A DNA stretch of 64,000 bases from Gimesia aquarii (GCF_007748195.1 NZ_CP037920.1:1345536-1409535), one strand, 5' to 3'; positions 7,459 through 17,166 are shown, counted from the first letter of the stretch. Made by a program: numbers and translations. Notes: generated from the sequence alone by a model not told the origin.

Positions 7459-8979
7459 GTGAAACGAGCTATTCAAATTGCCGTATCAATTGCAATAGTC
7501 ATGGCGAGTGGTTGTGCCACTGGACCGGAGCGTCATCTCTCAAAACTGAAGAGCGCGAAACCGGGTGTGAGCCGCGCTTTAGATCTGGAAGAGCCTCCCT
7601 ATGTTCTCGCGCTAGACGATGATACTTTCTCAGAGCCTGCTAAAAACGTTTCTCAGTCAATGACACGGCAGGTAGCCCATGAGCAAGAGATTCACTTACC
7701 TGTCGAGAAAACGGAATCTCTCCTATTGCCTGCCCCTGATGGAGTTGTCAACGAACAACCTATGATGTTGACGTTGGAAACGCTGGAAGAAATGGCGTTG
7801 TCCAACAATCCTACTTTAGTCCAGGCGATGGCACAGGTTGATGCAGCCTCTGGTTCTGCTTATCAGGCAGGTCTCTATCCGAATCCCGTAGTGGGATATG
7901 CCAGTGATCAAATTGGTATTGCAGGCACTGCTGGCGAATTACAGGGTGGTTACGTTTCACAGGAGTTTGTGACGGGCGGTAAATTGCAACTGAGTCGTGC
8001 GAAATGGTCGCAGGCAGCACGGATTGCAGAAACGAATCGGTCTGCTCAATATGATCGCGTGTTGAACGACGTTCGCATGCATTTCTACAAGACACTTGCA
8101 GCACAGCAGCTTGTGGAAGTTCAAAAGCAACTGGTTGCGAATGCAAAAGATAATGTCCAGACTCATAAAGAGATGCTGAATCTCGGACAAACAAATACGC
8201 CGGGTCTTCTGCAATCAGAAATCAACTTGCGACAGAATCAACTGAACTTGCAAACGGCCGAGAATGATCTTGAGCAAGCGTGGCGAAATCTGGTTGCGAT
8301 GGTAGGCACGCCTGAATTATCTCGTACTACGTTACATGGTACTCTTGAACCAACTGAAGAAAAGTTAGATTGGGAATCAGCGTTTCATCATCTTTTGCAA
8401 AATAGTCCTGAATTGGTGGCAGCCTGGGAAAAAGTTTGCCATGACGAGATCACGGTGGAGCGAGAACGAGTTCAGCCGATTCCCAATATTCTGGTCAATG
8501 TGGATTTTGGTCACAATTTTGAAACGGATAATTCTGTCGCGGGGGTGACTGCCGGTGTTCCTCTTCCCATTTTCGACGATAACAGTGGTACCATTGACCA
8601 GGCAATGGCCGATCTCAACCGATCGCGGGCGGACGTGAAGCGGCTGGAGTTAACTTTGAGTGCAGCGCTTGCTGACCAATATCGAAATTATCAAACCAAC
8701 TGGCAACACATTCAAGCTTACCAGAGTGAGATGTTGCCGAAGGCCAAACAGGTTTACGAACTGTTGCATAAAAGTTATATCATGCGGCGAGCGACCTGGC
8801 CCCAGGTACTCATGGCACAAAAAAACTATCTTGATTTGCAGGCTCAGTACATTGACGCATTGTTAGCGTACCGTGAAACGGATATCTCTATTCGCGGGAT
8901 GTTATTGACGGGTGGGTTAACCGAACCTCAGGCGCCGCTGAGCGGTGGTCATATCGACTCCGTTCCCAAGCCACGGTAA
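7459..8979 (+). CDS. TolC-family outer-membrane efflux lipoprotein (CzcC/CusC-like)
   Basis: This 506-residue protein starts at GTG with GGGAGG just upstream. The N-terminus MKRAIQIAVSIAIVMASGC is a lipoprotein signal with the lipidated Cys at residue 19. A low-complexity linker of about 80 residues follows, then two outer-membrane-efflux repeats with long helices (MLTLETLEEMALSNNPTL, LNLRQNQLNLQTAENDLEQ, YQTNWQHIQAYQSEML). Such proteins form trimeric channels through the outer membrane for metal or drug efflux. No RND pump or adaptor gene is adjacent; the next gene is a multicopper oxidase, so copper handling is plausible. Confidence 0.85.
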   Translation: MKRAIQIAVSIAIVMASGCATGPERHLSKLKSAKPGVSRALDLEEPPYVLALDDDTFSEPAKNVSQSMTRQVAHEQEIHLPVEKTESLLLPAPDGVVNEQPMMLTLETLEEMALSNNPTLVQAMAQVDAASGSAYQAGLYPNPVVGYASDQIGIAGTAGELQGGYVSQEFVTGGKLQLSRAKWSQAARIAETNRSAQYDRVLNDVRMHFYKTLAAQQLVEVQKQLVANAKDNVQTHKEMLNLGQTNTPGLLQSEINLRQNQLNLQTAENDLEQAWRNLVAMVGTPELSRTTLHGTLEPTEEKLDWESAFHHLLQNSPELVAAWEKVCHDEITVERERVQPIPNILVNVDFGHNFETDNSVAGVTAGVPLPIFDDNSGTIDQAMADLNRSRADVKRLELTLSAALADQYRNYQTNWQHIQAYQSEMLPKAKQVYELLHKSYIMRRATWPQVLMAQKNYLDLQAQYIDALLAYRETDISIRGMLLTGGLTEPQAPLSGGHIDSVPKPR

Positions 8980-9052
8980 CAAAAATTTTATTAACAAGAA
9001 TAATCAAACTCTCAACAACACGACGATTCGTTATTTGATGAAAGGCCTTCCT

Positions 9053-10405
9053 ATGGGCACTCCCAAAGATCGCAGAAACTTTCTTGTGCAAGGAGCGGCA
9101 GCCACAGCCGGACTATTCGCCGCGGGTTCGGTCATAGGGCAACAGCCAGAAGAGGTCTCTCATACTGATGAATACAATGGTCAAGGTGGAGAATTTCCTC
9201 GTACGCACTCCGGTCGAGGTGGCCCAGTTGGTAGTCCGACTGATCGCGGCAAGCTGGTACCCGGGCTTCGAAAACCAGGGCTCCCACCTGTCAGAGTCAC
9301 TGCACCTGACTTGGAAAAGCAGAGTGGAAAAATTGTAAATGGTGTCAGGGAGTTTCACCTGCAGGCGACTCCCGTACGTCGCGAATTGTTACCTGGTATC
9401 TGGATGGATGCCTATGGATATAATGGTCAATTTCCAGGGCCTGTATTGGAATTGTACCAAGGCGAGCGAGTGCGAATTGTATTTCGCAACGATTTGCCGG
9501 AACCAACCACGCTGCATTCGCATGGCCTCGAATTACCGGTTTATATGGATGGCATTCCGGCGGTGACGCAAAATTTAGTCAAACCCGGTCAAACATTTGT
9601 GTATGAATATGACGTGCACCAGGAGGGCAGCTGCTTTTTGCATCCCCATGTCGCGATGCAGGAAGCCATCGGCATGGTTGTTCCCTTCGTCATTCATCCC
9701 AAGGTTGCCTACGAACCGGTGGTGGACCGTGATTTTGTACTGGTCACCCAACAATTCTCTATATTGCCCAACGCAGAGATTCCCAACACTCAGTCGATGG
9801 ATTGGAACTTTGTCACGATTAACGGGCGGTGTGGACCTTATACAACACCTCTGGTATGCAAGTTAGGGGAACGTGTGCGTATTCGATTTATGAACTTTAG
9901 CACGTTACACCAGCATCCGATGCACCTGCACGGCCACACTTACTGGGTGACTGGAACAGAGGGCGGCCGCATACCTGAATCGGCCTGGGTACCCGGCAAT
10001 ACTGTAATCCTTGGTGTGGCACAGTCACGGGATGTGGAATTCATCGCCAACAATCCGGGCGACTGGGTACTACATTGTCACATGTTCCACCATATGATGA
10101 ACCACATGGTTTCCCAGGTAGGTCCAATCATTCGTAAAAAGAAAAATGATCCCGGTTTTGATGTTCCCGGATATCCACAGATGATGTCCAGCGCGAAGTG
10201 GACGAAGGAAGACTTGCATAAACTAACGAGTCGCCGCGAAACACAGGGGATGCGCGAGGGTTGGTTTCATGGTGTCAAAGGCCTCTTCACAGTGCTTCGC
10301 GTTCTCCCGCCTGAATTGTACGATAAAGTCATGCTGACCAATGATCCGATTCCTCCGAATTCGAGTTCACCACTTAATCCACCACCGGGAAGTCAGTCGA
10401 TTTGA
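9053..10405 (+). CDS. Tat-exported multicopper oxidase
   Basis: This protein of about 450 residues starts with a twin-arginine signal (DRRNFLVQGAAATAGLFAAG). I chose the ATG at 9053 because AAAGG stands before it; the frame is open back to 8945. Copper motifs are LHSHG and LHPHV in the first cupredoxin domain and HQHPMHLHGH plus HCHMFHHMMNHM in the last, with the HCHxxxHxxxxM type-1 site intact. The segment between the two domains is short, so it looks like a two-domain oxidase rather than the usual three. A likely role is periplasmic Cu(I) oxidation; it lies 73 bases after the TolC-like gene. Confidence 0.9.
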   Translation: MGTPKDRRNFLVQGAAATAGLFAAGSVIGQQPEEVSHTDEYNGQGGEFPRTHSGRGGPVGSPTDRGKLVPGLRKPGLPPVRVTAPDLEKQSGKIVNGVREFHLQATPVRRELLPGIWMDAYGYNGQFPGPVLELYQGERVRIVFRNDLPEPTTLHSHGLELPVYMDGIPAVTQNLVKPGQTFVYEYDVHQEGSCFLHPHVAMQEAIGMVVPFVIHPKVAYEPVVDRDFVLVTQQFSILPNAEIPNTQSMDWNFVTINGRCGPYTTPLVCKLGERVRIRFMNFSTLHQHPMHLHGHTYWVTGTEGGRIPESAWVPGNTVILGVAQSRDVEFIANNPGDWVLHCHMFHHMMNHMVSQVGPIIRKKKNDPGFDVPGYPQMMSSAKWTKEDLHKLTSRRETQGMREGWFHGVKGLFTVLRVLPPELYDKVMLTNDPIPPNSSSPLNPPPGSQSI

Positions 10406-10446
10406 GAGGATCTTGTTGAATCTGAATTGTTGTGGGAGCAATCAGA

Positions 10447-11115
10447 TCACAAGTGGTTGACTTGCTCTTCGATGACAACACGCCGATCAATAATTTTGAT
10501 TTTGCCGGCAGCGAAGAGTCGAATCATGCGGGGGTAGAGTTCACATTCAGACTGGAACACATTGGCTGCTACCTGGTCTGGTGTGTCAGTCCCTTTGACG
10601 GGAACCGCTGACTGGCCGATGATGGGACCATGATCGTATTCGTTATCGGCAAAGTGAACGGTGCAACCACTGACTTTGACTCCGCGTTCGACGACAGCTT
10701 CATGAACTTTATGGCCGTAATAACCCTTACCGCAAAATGCGGGAATGAGTGCCGGATGAATATTCATGACTTTGTACTGGAAATCATCGGGAATATGAAT
10801 CAGGGAAAGCCAGCCAGCCAGTGCGACCAGATCTACTTCTGCACTGCGACAAAGATGAAAAATTGCTTCGCTAAAATCATTCATGTTTTTGTAGTCACGT
10901 CGACAGATCACTTCACAGCGAAGGCCCGCGGCTTTCGCTTTGTCAACGCCACCACAGTCGGGACGACTGGCAATGACTAAAGGTATTTCAATTTTGAGTT
11001 CGCCAGCAGCCTCTTTTTCGAGAAAATTGGTCAGGGTTGTTCCACCACCGGAAATTAATACGGCCAGTTTCAAGGGGCGATTCAGGATGGGAGACAGAGT
11101 GCGATCCGCGTTCAT
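10447..11115 (-). CDS. purN: Phosphoribosylglycinamide formyltransferase
   Basis: This 222-residue enzyme transfers a formyl group from 10-formyltetrahydrofolate to GAR in purine synthesis. It has the phosphate-binding LISGGGTTLTNFL near residue 20, the catalytic-site segment MNIHPALIPAF, and the DHGPIIGQ loop with the catalytic Asp. It is transcribed towards the oxidase gene and has no purine gene next to it. No clear Shine-Dalgarno precedes the ATG at 11115. Confidence 0.94.
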   Translation of the reverse strand: MNADRTLSPILNRPLKLAVLISGGGTTLTNFLEKEAAGELKIEIPLVIASRPDCGGVDKAKAAGLRCEVICRRDYKNMNDFSEAIFHLCRSAEVDLVALAGWLSLIHIPDDFQYKVMNIHPALIPAFCGKGYYGHKVHEAVVERGVKVSGCTVHFADNEYDHGPIIGQSAVPVKGTDTPDQVAANVFQSECELYPRMIRLFAAGKIKIIDRRVVIEEQVNHL

Positions 11116-11152
11116 GTTTGTGATACAATACTCTTAAATAGTAAGATTCATT

Positions 11153-12046
11153 TTAACTTTGATGATCGGACTTTGATTCCGGATTTGACTCTGCTTTTGA
11201 AGGTTCCGATTGTGATTCAAGCCGGTCAAAGCTAACCTGGTCCTGATTTGCCTGTAAACGTTTTTCTTTGAACTGCTTATCTTTTTGCATTGTTTTCCAC
11301 ATCACAATCGCAACTCCCGCTATGAGGATGATAAAAGCACCAGCCATGAGTTGCAAAAACGCCTGGCTCCCTTTTTCATCGGTGATGGCAGGAGACCATT
11401 CTAGTTGCCTTGCTAAAATTAAGGGAGCGACACGCGTCGTGTCTTGTGCATTATAGGCATACATTTTAAAGAGGTAGCCAGTCACCGTTACATTATCGAT
11501 GACATCAGTGCCTGCTGGCAGACCATTTTGTAATGCCTCTGGTACTTCTGTGCAAACCACTACTGTCGGATTCTGTTGGGAGTCGTCGGTAAACAGCCAG
11601 GCTTCATAAAGCGTCTGAATACCATACTCATTTTTTTCTGCCGGATAATGCATCAATTTACGAACCCGGCCCTTCAGCATGACCAATCTGCCTTTATAAC
11701 GACTGCTGTTTTTGAAGATATCTCGAAATAGTGGCAGTGTGAGTTCAGGATGTTCTTGAAAGGTTTTCAGTTCTGCCCGTCTTTGTTGTAGATTAAATTC
11801 TGCAGCCTGTTTTTGATCTTTCAAACTGGTTTCGCGCAGATGCTTGAGCACGTAGTAATACAGTGCTTTTTCTTCGGGAATGATGCCTCGAAAGTCACGA
11901 TCCTGAACTTCGTTAAACAAAGAAGGGGCGAGTTGATCCGGGAACGGCTTAAATGGATCCGTGGCTGTTTCTTGAGCAATCACAAATAAGGGGGGAAACG
12001 TTCCAACAAGTCCGGTCAAAATCAGGATTTTGAGATAAGACTGCAT
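11153..12046 (-). CDS. Secreted, C-terminally membrane-anchored hypothetical protein
   Basis: This protein is 297 residues from the ATG at 12046, chosen because AGAGGG precedes it; the frame stays open to 12094. It has an N-terminal signal (about residues 1-25), a helical charged region, a beta-rich central part (RLVMLKGRVRKLMHYP, VTVTGYLFKMYAY) that could be an OB-like fold, then a single membrane helix near residues 242-262 and a charged cytoplasmic tail. I do not recognise a named family. It lies 37 bases upstream of purN on the same strand, but no functional link is evident. Confidence 0.75.
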   Translation of the reverse strand: MQSYLKILILTGLVGTFPPLFVIAQETATDPFKPFPDQLAPSLFNEVQDRDFRGIIPEEKALYYYVLKHLRETSLKDQKQAAEFNLQQRRAELKTFQEHPELTLPLFRDIFKNSSRYKGRLVMLKGRVRKLMHYPAEKNEYGIQTLYEAWLFTDDSQQNPTVVVCTEVPEALQNGLPAGTDVIDNVTVTGYLFKMYAYNAQDTTRVAPLILARQLEWSPAITDEKGSQAFLQLMAGAFIILIAGVAIVMWKTMQKDKQFKEKRLQANQDQVSFDRLESQSEPSKAESNPESKSDHQS

Positions 12047-12363
12047 GATTCGCCCTCTTACTTTTGATTCATTAAGTTGTTTTATAGAAATCAATTATGA
12101 CAATTGACAGATCACTCTATTTTGTCGGAAGTGTAATGATTTGTCGAGCTTAAAAAAAATCAGGCTTGAGTCAATCTTCATGGCGCAATCCCTTATTTGA
12201 TAAGAACTTTTGTCGATTACATCTTCTGAGAGAGCATTGACACAAAATAGAGGATCTCTATAATTCTCTTGAAATACAGGACGAAGTAAATCCAAGTTTT
12301 TCTTGTATTTCTTAGGGGTTAGAGCGATCTCCCCATTTAGAGACGATGTCAATATCTGGGCAC

Positions 12364-12388
12364 TCGAAGTATATTTCTCTACTTCAAG
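12364..12388. promoter_or_regulatory. Inverted repeat upstream of thioredoxin
   Basis: TCGAAGTA, eight bases, then TACTTCAA is a near-perfect inverted repeat about 45 bases before the thioredoxin start, where an operator or promoter element would lie. The rest of the stretch 12047-12431 is AT-rich and shows no gene I can support. Confidence 0.35.
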
Positions 12389-12431
12389 TTTAAATATTAA
12401 TCGAATTCAATTGTAATGGAGACAACCAGTA

Positions 12432-12758
12432 ATGGCTGAAAATGTATTGGAATTTACTGATGCAAACTTCCAGTCTGAAGTTTTGGAAGCATCTGAACCT
12501 GTATTAGTAGATTTCTGGGCGCCTTGGTGTGGTCCTTGCAAAATGATGATGCCAACCATTGAAGAAATCGCCAATGATTACTCAGGTCGTATTCGCGTTG
12601 GAAAACTGAATACAGATGAAAATCCAGGCATCGCTTCTTCAAGCAACATCAGTGCGATTCCTACTGTTAAACTTTATAAAAATGGTGAAGTGGTTGAAAC
12701 GTTCGTAGGTGTGACTCCCAAAGATCGATTTGCGACTTCATTGGATAGCCAAATATAA
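12432..12758 (+). CDS. trxA: Thioredoxin
   Basis: This 108-residue cytoplasmic dithiol oxidoreductase has the active site WCGPCK at residues 32-37 and the cis-proline loop SAIPTVKLY around residue 76; overall length is normal for thioredoxin. GGAG lies before the ATG. It is monocistronic: an inverted repeat stands upstream and a terminator-like hairpin follows about 35 bases after the stop. Confidence 0.97.
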   Translation: MAENVLEFTDANFQSEVLEASEPVLVDFWAPWCGPCKMMMPTIEEIANDYSGRIRVGKLNTDENPGIASSSNISAIPTVKLYKNGEVVETFVGVTPKDRFATSLDSQI

Positions 12759-12791
12759 TCGTAGTGGAAACCTGCGGTATTATTTCATAGT

Positions 12792-12833
12792 GGGCAGAGA
12801 GGATGGTAACTTTATCCTCTTCTGCCCTTTTTG
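12792..12833 (+). terminator. Rho-independent terminator of trxA
   Basis: GGGCAGA-GAGGAT pairs with ATCCTCTTCTGCCC with one bulge, followed by a run of five T. It lies directly downstream of the thioredoxin stop. Confidence 0.8.
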
Positions 12834-12949
12834 TCGTTTTACTGATTTGCGTTACCGACTGTTCAAAGTGATTAATAAGAAACGGATTTCTGTACTTTGA
12901 ACTTGATAGGGTTATAGGGTGAAACGCCGTTTGGGAAAGGAATCCCGGC

Positions 12950-14983
12950 ATGAGTGATGGTGCCAAGTCTGACCAGAAACCACAGTCTCCCCCTCCCTTT
13001 GCTGGGTTCAAACCAACGAGCCATGAGCAAGCAGATTCGCTTCCATTGCCTGGTCCAGGTGGAGTTGAACGTCGGGCGGATCAGCCCCATTCATCGGCTG
13101 AATCTGATAAGGTAGAAGCGACTTCTTTTTTCAGCGATCAGAAACAAGCCGAACTGGAAAAAAGTTTTGCCTATGCAGCGACCGCTGAGAATTTACAGAG
13201 TGCAGGGGCAGAAGAAGCAGGTGCTTCTCTGACGGGGGCCGAGCTGTTATCGCAAGCTGGTGACATCGCTAACTATCTAAAATCACAGTTTGTGGAAATC
13301 AATCGGCGCGAACAGACTCTTAATAGTCAACTAGGAGAAATCGACAATGAGCGTCGCAAGATTCGCATGTGGATCAGCCAGATTGAAGAACAATATGACG
13401 AGCGTGAAGCAAGTATTCGCGACAAAGAAACGGAATTGATTCGTAAAGCCGTCGAATGTGAAAAACTGGCCAAAACCTTGCAACATGAACAGGAAAAGCT
13501 CTTCGAGTCTCAGGATATCCTGGAGCAGGAACGTTCAGAAATGCGTGACCAGATCCTGATGGAGTTTGCGCAGCAAAGAGAAAGTTTGGAGCGTGATCGG
13601 CTGGATTTGATTAATGAACGCAATCGCATTCATGAACAGGTTCTCGAAACACTTTCCAGTCAGCGTAGCGATTTAGAACGCGATCGAGATGAATGGCAGG
13701 GAGTGAAACAGACTGAACTGGATCACCTGAAAAAAGAGCGAGAATTTCATGAGCAGACGATAAAAAAAGTCGAAACAGAATTAGCTTCTCGAAAAGAGAA
13801 ATTTGAGCTTGAGCAGAAAACATTACAGGCAGAATGGCAATCACAAAAACAGACCGATGAAGCGGAATTGGAGTCTCGCAAAAGAGATTTTGTGATTCGT
13901 TCAGAAGAAATTGAGCACCAACTCAAAATACAACGTGAAGATCTGCAGCGCGAATACGCTTCACGCGAAGATGCTTTCGAACAAAAACGAACTCTAATCG
14001 AAAACCGAATTAAGTTTCAGGAAAATCATTTGTTGCGTTTGCGAAGTCAGATTGAACAGGATCAGCATGATTTCCAGCGCCAACAGCAAGTTCAACAACA
14101 GCAACACGAACAGAACGAGCGGATTCATATCTTAAGAATGAAGCAGCTTGATCGGTTTCGTGATTTGTTGCAACAGCGTGAGCAGTCCCTTGAGAAAGAG
14201 CGGGCTTTGCACATCGAACTTCGTCGCTCGGTCGAACGTTATGAGCAGACCCAGAAACAGAGAATGACAGAAGAGCACGAGCTCTGGCAAAAAGAACGAG
14301 AAGCACAACAAGTAGAATTACGTCGTCAACAGGATATGCTGGCACTCCATGCGGAAAATCTGGAACGCCGCCGCGAGAGGTTAGATACCTTACGAGCGGA
14401 AGTGGAAGAAACCCATCGTGGAACGTTGGAAATGCGCCTGGCGTTGGAAGAAGGTTGGGCTCAATTAACACAGACAGAAGGGGAAGATGCCGCCCGCGAA
14501 CGGTTGGAAAAAGCTAGAGAGGCGCTTGCCACGCACTATCGCCAATTACGAGAATCATTATCAGTAGAACGACAGGAACTCGATCATTCTCAAGAGTTAT
14601 TTCATCGACACCGCGATGAATTTCGTCAGGAACGACAGAATGTTTCAGATTGGATCGCAGAACGTGATGAGCAGATCAGACAGAGAAGCGAACAATTGCG
14701 TTTCGAAGCAGAAAAACTGGCGATTCGAGATGCGACCTGGGATCAGAAACGAGAAGTCTGGCTTCAAGAAAAAATACAGGCCGAACAGATCATTCGTGAT
14801 TTGTTACAGCAGCTAACCGATTTGACGGGAATAGAAGGAACACTAGAAGAAGGGGTCGCGTTTTCGAAAACGAAAGCGACAGACCTGCTCGAAGAAGAAT
14901 TACCTGAAACGAAGCTTGATGAGCCAGTTGATCAACTGACGGAAGCAGGTGACGATGAAGCGGAGCTTGATCGGTTGGATTAA
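12950..14983 (+). CDS. Large coiled-coil protein of unknown function
   Basis: This 677-residue protein has a Pro-rich N-terminus (about 1-60), then from about residue 100 to 625 nearly uninterrupted Glu/Gln/Arg-rich heptad-like sequence typical of long coiled coils, and an acidic C-terminal tail. No membrane segment, Walker motif or enzyme domain is visible. AAAGGA precedes the ATG. The length of predicted coil would allow a rod tens of nanometres long, so a structural or scaffold role is plausible; cytoplasmic location is inferred from the missing signal. It faces a small membrane-protein gene tail to tail. Confidence 0.85.
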   Translation: MSDGAKSDQKPQSPPPFAGFKPTSHEQADSLPLPGPGGVERRADQPHSSAESDKVEATSFFSDQKQAELEKSFAYAATAENLQSAGAEEAGASLTGAELLSQAGDIANYLKSQFVEINRREQTLNSQLGEIDNERRKIRMWISQIEEQYDEREASIRDKETELIRKAVECEKLAKTLQHEQEKLFESQDILEQERSEMRDQILMEFAQQRESLERDRLDLINERNRIHEQVLETLSSQRSDLERDRDEWQGVKQTELDHLKKEREFHEQTIKKVETELASRKEKFELEQKTLQAEWQSQKQTDEAELESRKRDFVIRSEEIEHQLKIQREDLQREYASREDAFEQKRTLIENRIKFQENHLLRLRSQIEQDQHDFQRQQQVQQQQHEQNERIHILRMKQLDRFRDLLQQREQSLEKERALHIELRRSVERYEQTQKQRMTEEHELWQKEREAQQVELRRQQDMLALHAENLERRRERLDTLRAEVEETHRGTLEMRLALEEGWAQLTQTEGEDAARERLEKAREALATHYRQLRESLSVERQELDHSQELFHRHRDEFRQERQNVSDWIAERDEQIRQRSEQLRFEAEKLAIRDATWDQKREVWLQEKIQAEQIIRDLLQQLTDLTGIEGTLEEGVAFSKTKATDLLEEELPETKLDEPVDQLTEAGDDEAELDRLD

Positions 14984-15007
14984 GCTCTCCGCCTTGTCAG
15001 GGGAAAG

Positions 15008-15208
15008 TTAACGCAGGTCTTTCCAGGCATCCCAGCAGAGAAATAATACGAGACCGGCAGAGATGAGGAACATGATGTCCATCACGGTACTGCCGCGAAA
15101 GGGCATGCCAATAATCATGTCAACCAGAGCGAGTACCGCCACTAGTCCGGAGGCGGCCATTGAGCCTATGATCATTTTCTTGGGTGCATCCGTCATTGAG
15201 ACTTTCAT
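15008..15208 (-). CDS. Small two-helix membrane protein
   Basis: This 66-residue protein has two hydrophobic helices (about residues 13-33 and 42-58) joined by a short loop (PFRGSTVMD) and ends with WDAWKDLR. AGAGGA abuts the first ATG at 15208, so the second ATG at 15196 (MTDAPKK) may be the true start. I do not recognise the family; coding is supported by the hydrophobic pattern and ribosome site only. Confidence 0.65.
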   Translation of the reverse strand: MKVSMTDAPKKMIIGSMAASGLVAVLALVDMIIGMPFRGSTVMDIMFLISAGLVLFLCWDAWKDLR

Positions 15209-15455
15209 TCCTCTCTACTTTATTCTGTCGCTCTATCATATTTATCTGGAGGCCAACCGGTTCTTCTGTTTTCTTTCTGTTCTCTGAAACAGGATTTATA
15301 GAACTCTGATTTGCGTCCTTGTTTCAGTATACCGTACTGATCGAGGGAATTTCCAGTCGATTCTTGGCCTGAGTCATTTCTAAACTTTATGTTGTGTGCT
15401 GAACGAACACCTGAAAAACCGTTAAAACTCTAATATTCGGTTTGAGGAATGAGTC

Positions 15456-15869
15456 TCAGGAGAGCGAGCAGAGTTCGATAATATGGCCATCAGGATCATT
15501 CAGGAATGTTTGAGTCGCTCCATCGGGCCGCGATTTGGGAGGCGAAACAATGGGAATACCCTGGCTGACCGCCTTATCATAGGCTTGTTTTGCATCATTG
15601 ACCTGAAATGCAAAATGGTGGGTGCGTGTGTTTTGATCGGGGTCAAGTTGCCCTGCCTTGCCTGACTGATCGTGTTCGAGAATCAAATGAATTTGCTGAT
15701 TTCCAATTTGGAACCAGTGCCCTTCAAAAGAGAACGCAGGTCGCGGAACGTGCTCCATACCTAAAAAGTCAACGTAAAACTGACGGGATGCTTCCAGATC
15801 TTTTACGACAAGCGTAATGTGATCGAATGATTGAACGCAAACCTTATCTGAAACAACAGAATCACTCAT
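15456..15869 (-). CDS. VOC-superfamily (glyoxalase/bleomycin-resistance fold) protein
   Basis: This 137-residue protein has the vicinal-oxygen-chelate layout: FDHITLVVKDLEASRQFYVDFLGM at the start, a QIHLILEHD strand, HHFAFQVND, and NDPDGHIIELCS at the end. The His in FDHI, the central His and the final Glu are the expected metal ligands. The precise substrate cannot be told from sequence. It lies 33 bases downstream of mqnE on the same strand and may be co-transcribed with it. Confidence 0.88.
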   Translation of the reverse strand: MSDSVVSDKVCVQSFDHITLVVKDLEASRQFYVDFLGMEHVPRPAFSFEGHWFQIGNQQIHLILEHDQSGKAGQLDPDQNTRTHHFAFQVNDAKQAYDKAVSQGIPIVSPPKSRPDGATQTFLNDPDGHIIELCSLS

Positions 15870-15902
15870 AGGTCAATATTTCTCCTGATTGATAGTGGTG
15901 GT

Positions 15903-17048
15903 TTACGAAGCAGCAGAAGTCAGGATGGGTTCTCCCACACTCCAGGTAGCTCCCTCCCTCACAACGTGTCGATAAAGTGTATCACGTTCGACGGGAATCC
16001 GACCGGCCTCTTCAATCAGTCGGTGTAGTTGTTCTACAGTCAGGCCTTCTGGTGTTTTGGCACCGGCATCGTGATAAATCAGTTCATGGACAACAGTGCC
16101 ATCCAGATCGTCTGCTCCAAAACTCAATGCTGTTTGTGCGGTTTTCTCGCCTAACATAATCCAGTAGGCTTTGATGTGGTCAAAATTGTCCAGCATGATT
16201 CGCGACAGCGCAACGACTTTGAGATCCATCATGCCGGAAGCTTTTCGGATTTCTGACATGCCTGTATTTTCAGGATGGAAGGCCAAAGGAATAAAAGTCT
16301 GAAAGCCTCCTGTTTCATCCTGCAAGTCTCGGAGACGGCACAAGTGGTCGATGCGGTGTCTGGCTTGCTCGTAGTGGCCGTATAGAATCGTGGCATTGCT
16401 TCTTAAGCCGAGACCATGTGCTTCGCGATGAATGTTCAGCCAACTTTCGGCATCAGCTTTGTGCTCACAAATTTGTTCGCGGACTTCAGGATGGAAAATT
16501 TCAGCCCCGCCACCAGGCATACTGGAAAGCCCTGCTTCCATCATCTGCTCTAAAACCCAGCGTGTTGGCTTTTTTGTCAAAAAACTAAACCAGTTGATTT
16601 CCACGGGAGTCCAGGCTTTAATATGCAGTTCCGGATATTCTTCTCGAATCACACGTACCACATTTAAATACCAGTCAAATTTTTTCTGATGATGTAATCC
16701 GCCGACGACGTGAATTTCGGTGGCTCCGGTAGCTCGTGCTTCCTGAACACGCTCGCGAATCATCTCGTCTGTGAACGTGTAACCGCGGGGTGATTTCAGA
16801 TCGGACCGGAATGCACAGAACTTACAACGATAGACACATACATTTGTGGGATTCAAATGTATGTTCGTATTATAAAATGCAAAGTTGCCGTTCTTACGTT
16901 CGCGAACCTGATTAGCGAGTTGCCCCAGTGTGAGAATATCCACTTTCTCATCCAGAAAAACCCCTTCATCGAAGCTGATTCGTTCTCCGGCTTCTACTTT
17001 GCGGGTAATGACTTGTAACTGTTCCTGTTCGTTTTGATTTAAATTCAT
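15903..17048 (-). CDS. mqnE: Aminodeoxyfutalosine synthase (radical SAM)
   Basis: This 381-residue radical-SAM enzyme of the futalosine route to menaquinone condenses carboxyvinyloxybenzoate with S-adenosylmethionine. The cluster-binding CxxxCxxC motif reads CVYRCKFC near residue 72, preceded by NTNIHLNPTN. Further family features are EIHVVGGLHHQ, SMPGGGAEIF and the C-terminal DDLDGTVVHE. The related MqnC was considered, but the GGLHH and GGGAEIF context fits MqnE better. The prenyltransferase gene mqnP lies 118 bases upstream on the same strand. Confidence 0.92.
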   Translation of the reverse strand: MNLNQNEQEQLQVITRKVEAGERISFDEGVFLDEKVDILTLGQLANQVRERKNGNFAFYNTNIHLNPTNVCVYRCKFCAFRSDLKSPRGYTFTDEMIRERVQEARATGATEIHVVGGLHHQKKFDWYLNVVRVIREEYPELHIKAWTPVEINWFSFLTKKPTRWVLEQMMEAGLSSMPGGGAEIFHPEVREQICEHKADAESWLNIHREAHGLGLRSNATILYGHYEQARHRIDHLCRLRDLQDETGGFQTFIPLAFHPENTGMSEIRKASGMMDLKVVALSRIMLDNFDHIKAYWIMLGEKTAQTALSFGADDLDGTVVHELIYHDAGAKTPEGLTVEQLHRLIEEAGRIPVERDTLYRHVVREGATWSVGEPILTSAAS

Positions 17049-17166
17049 CAGACTGACTGTTGATTTTTTAAGTAATACTTTTGCTTTGCAGCTCTGTATA
17101 AAACATGCGAGCTAACCCTGTTAATTGCTCTCTATAAGCGCTTCTATTATGACGATTCAGACAGTC

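Noticed and set aside
8945..9052. N-terminal extension of the multicopper oxidase overlapping the TolC-like gene
   Set aside because: The twin-arginine signal begins after the ATG at 9053, which has a proper ribosome site; the extension does not resemble a signal.
12095..12352. 85-residue minus-strand frame upstream of the purN region
   Set aside because: No ribosome site or family features, and AT-rich spacer composition.
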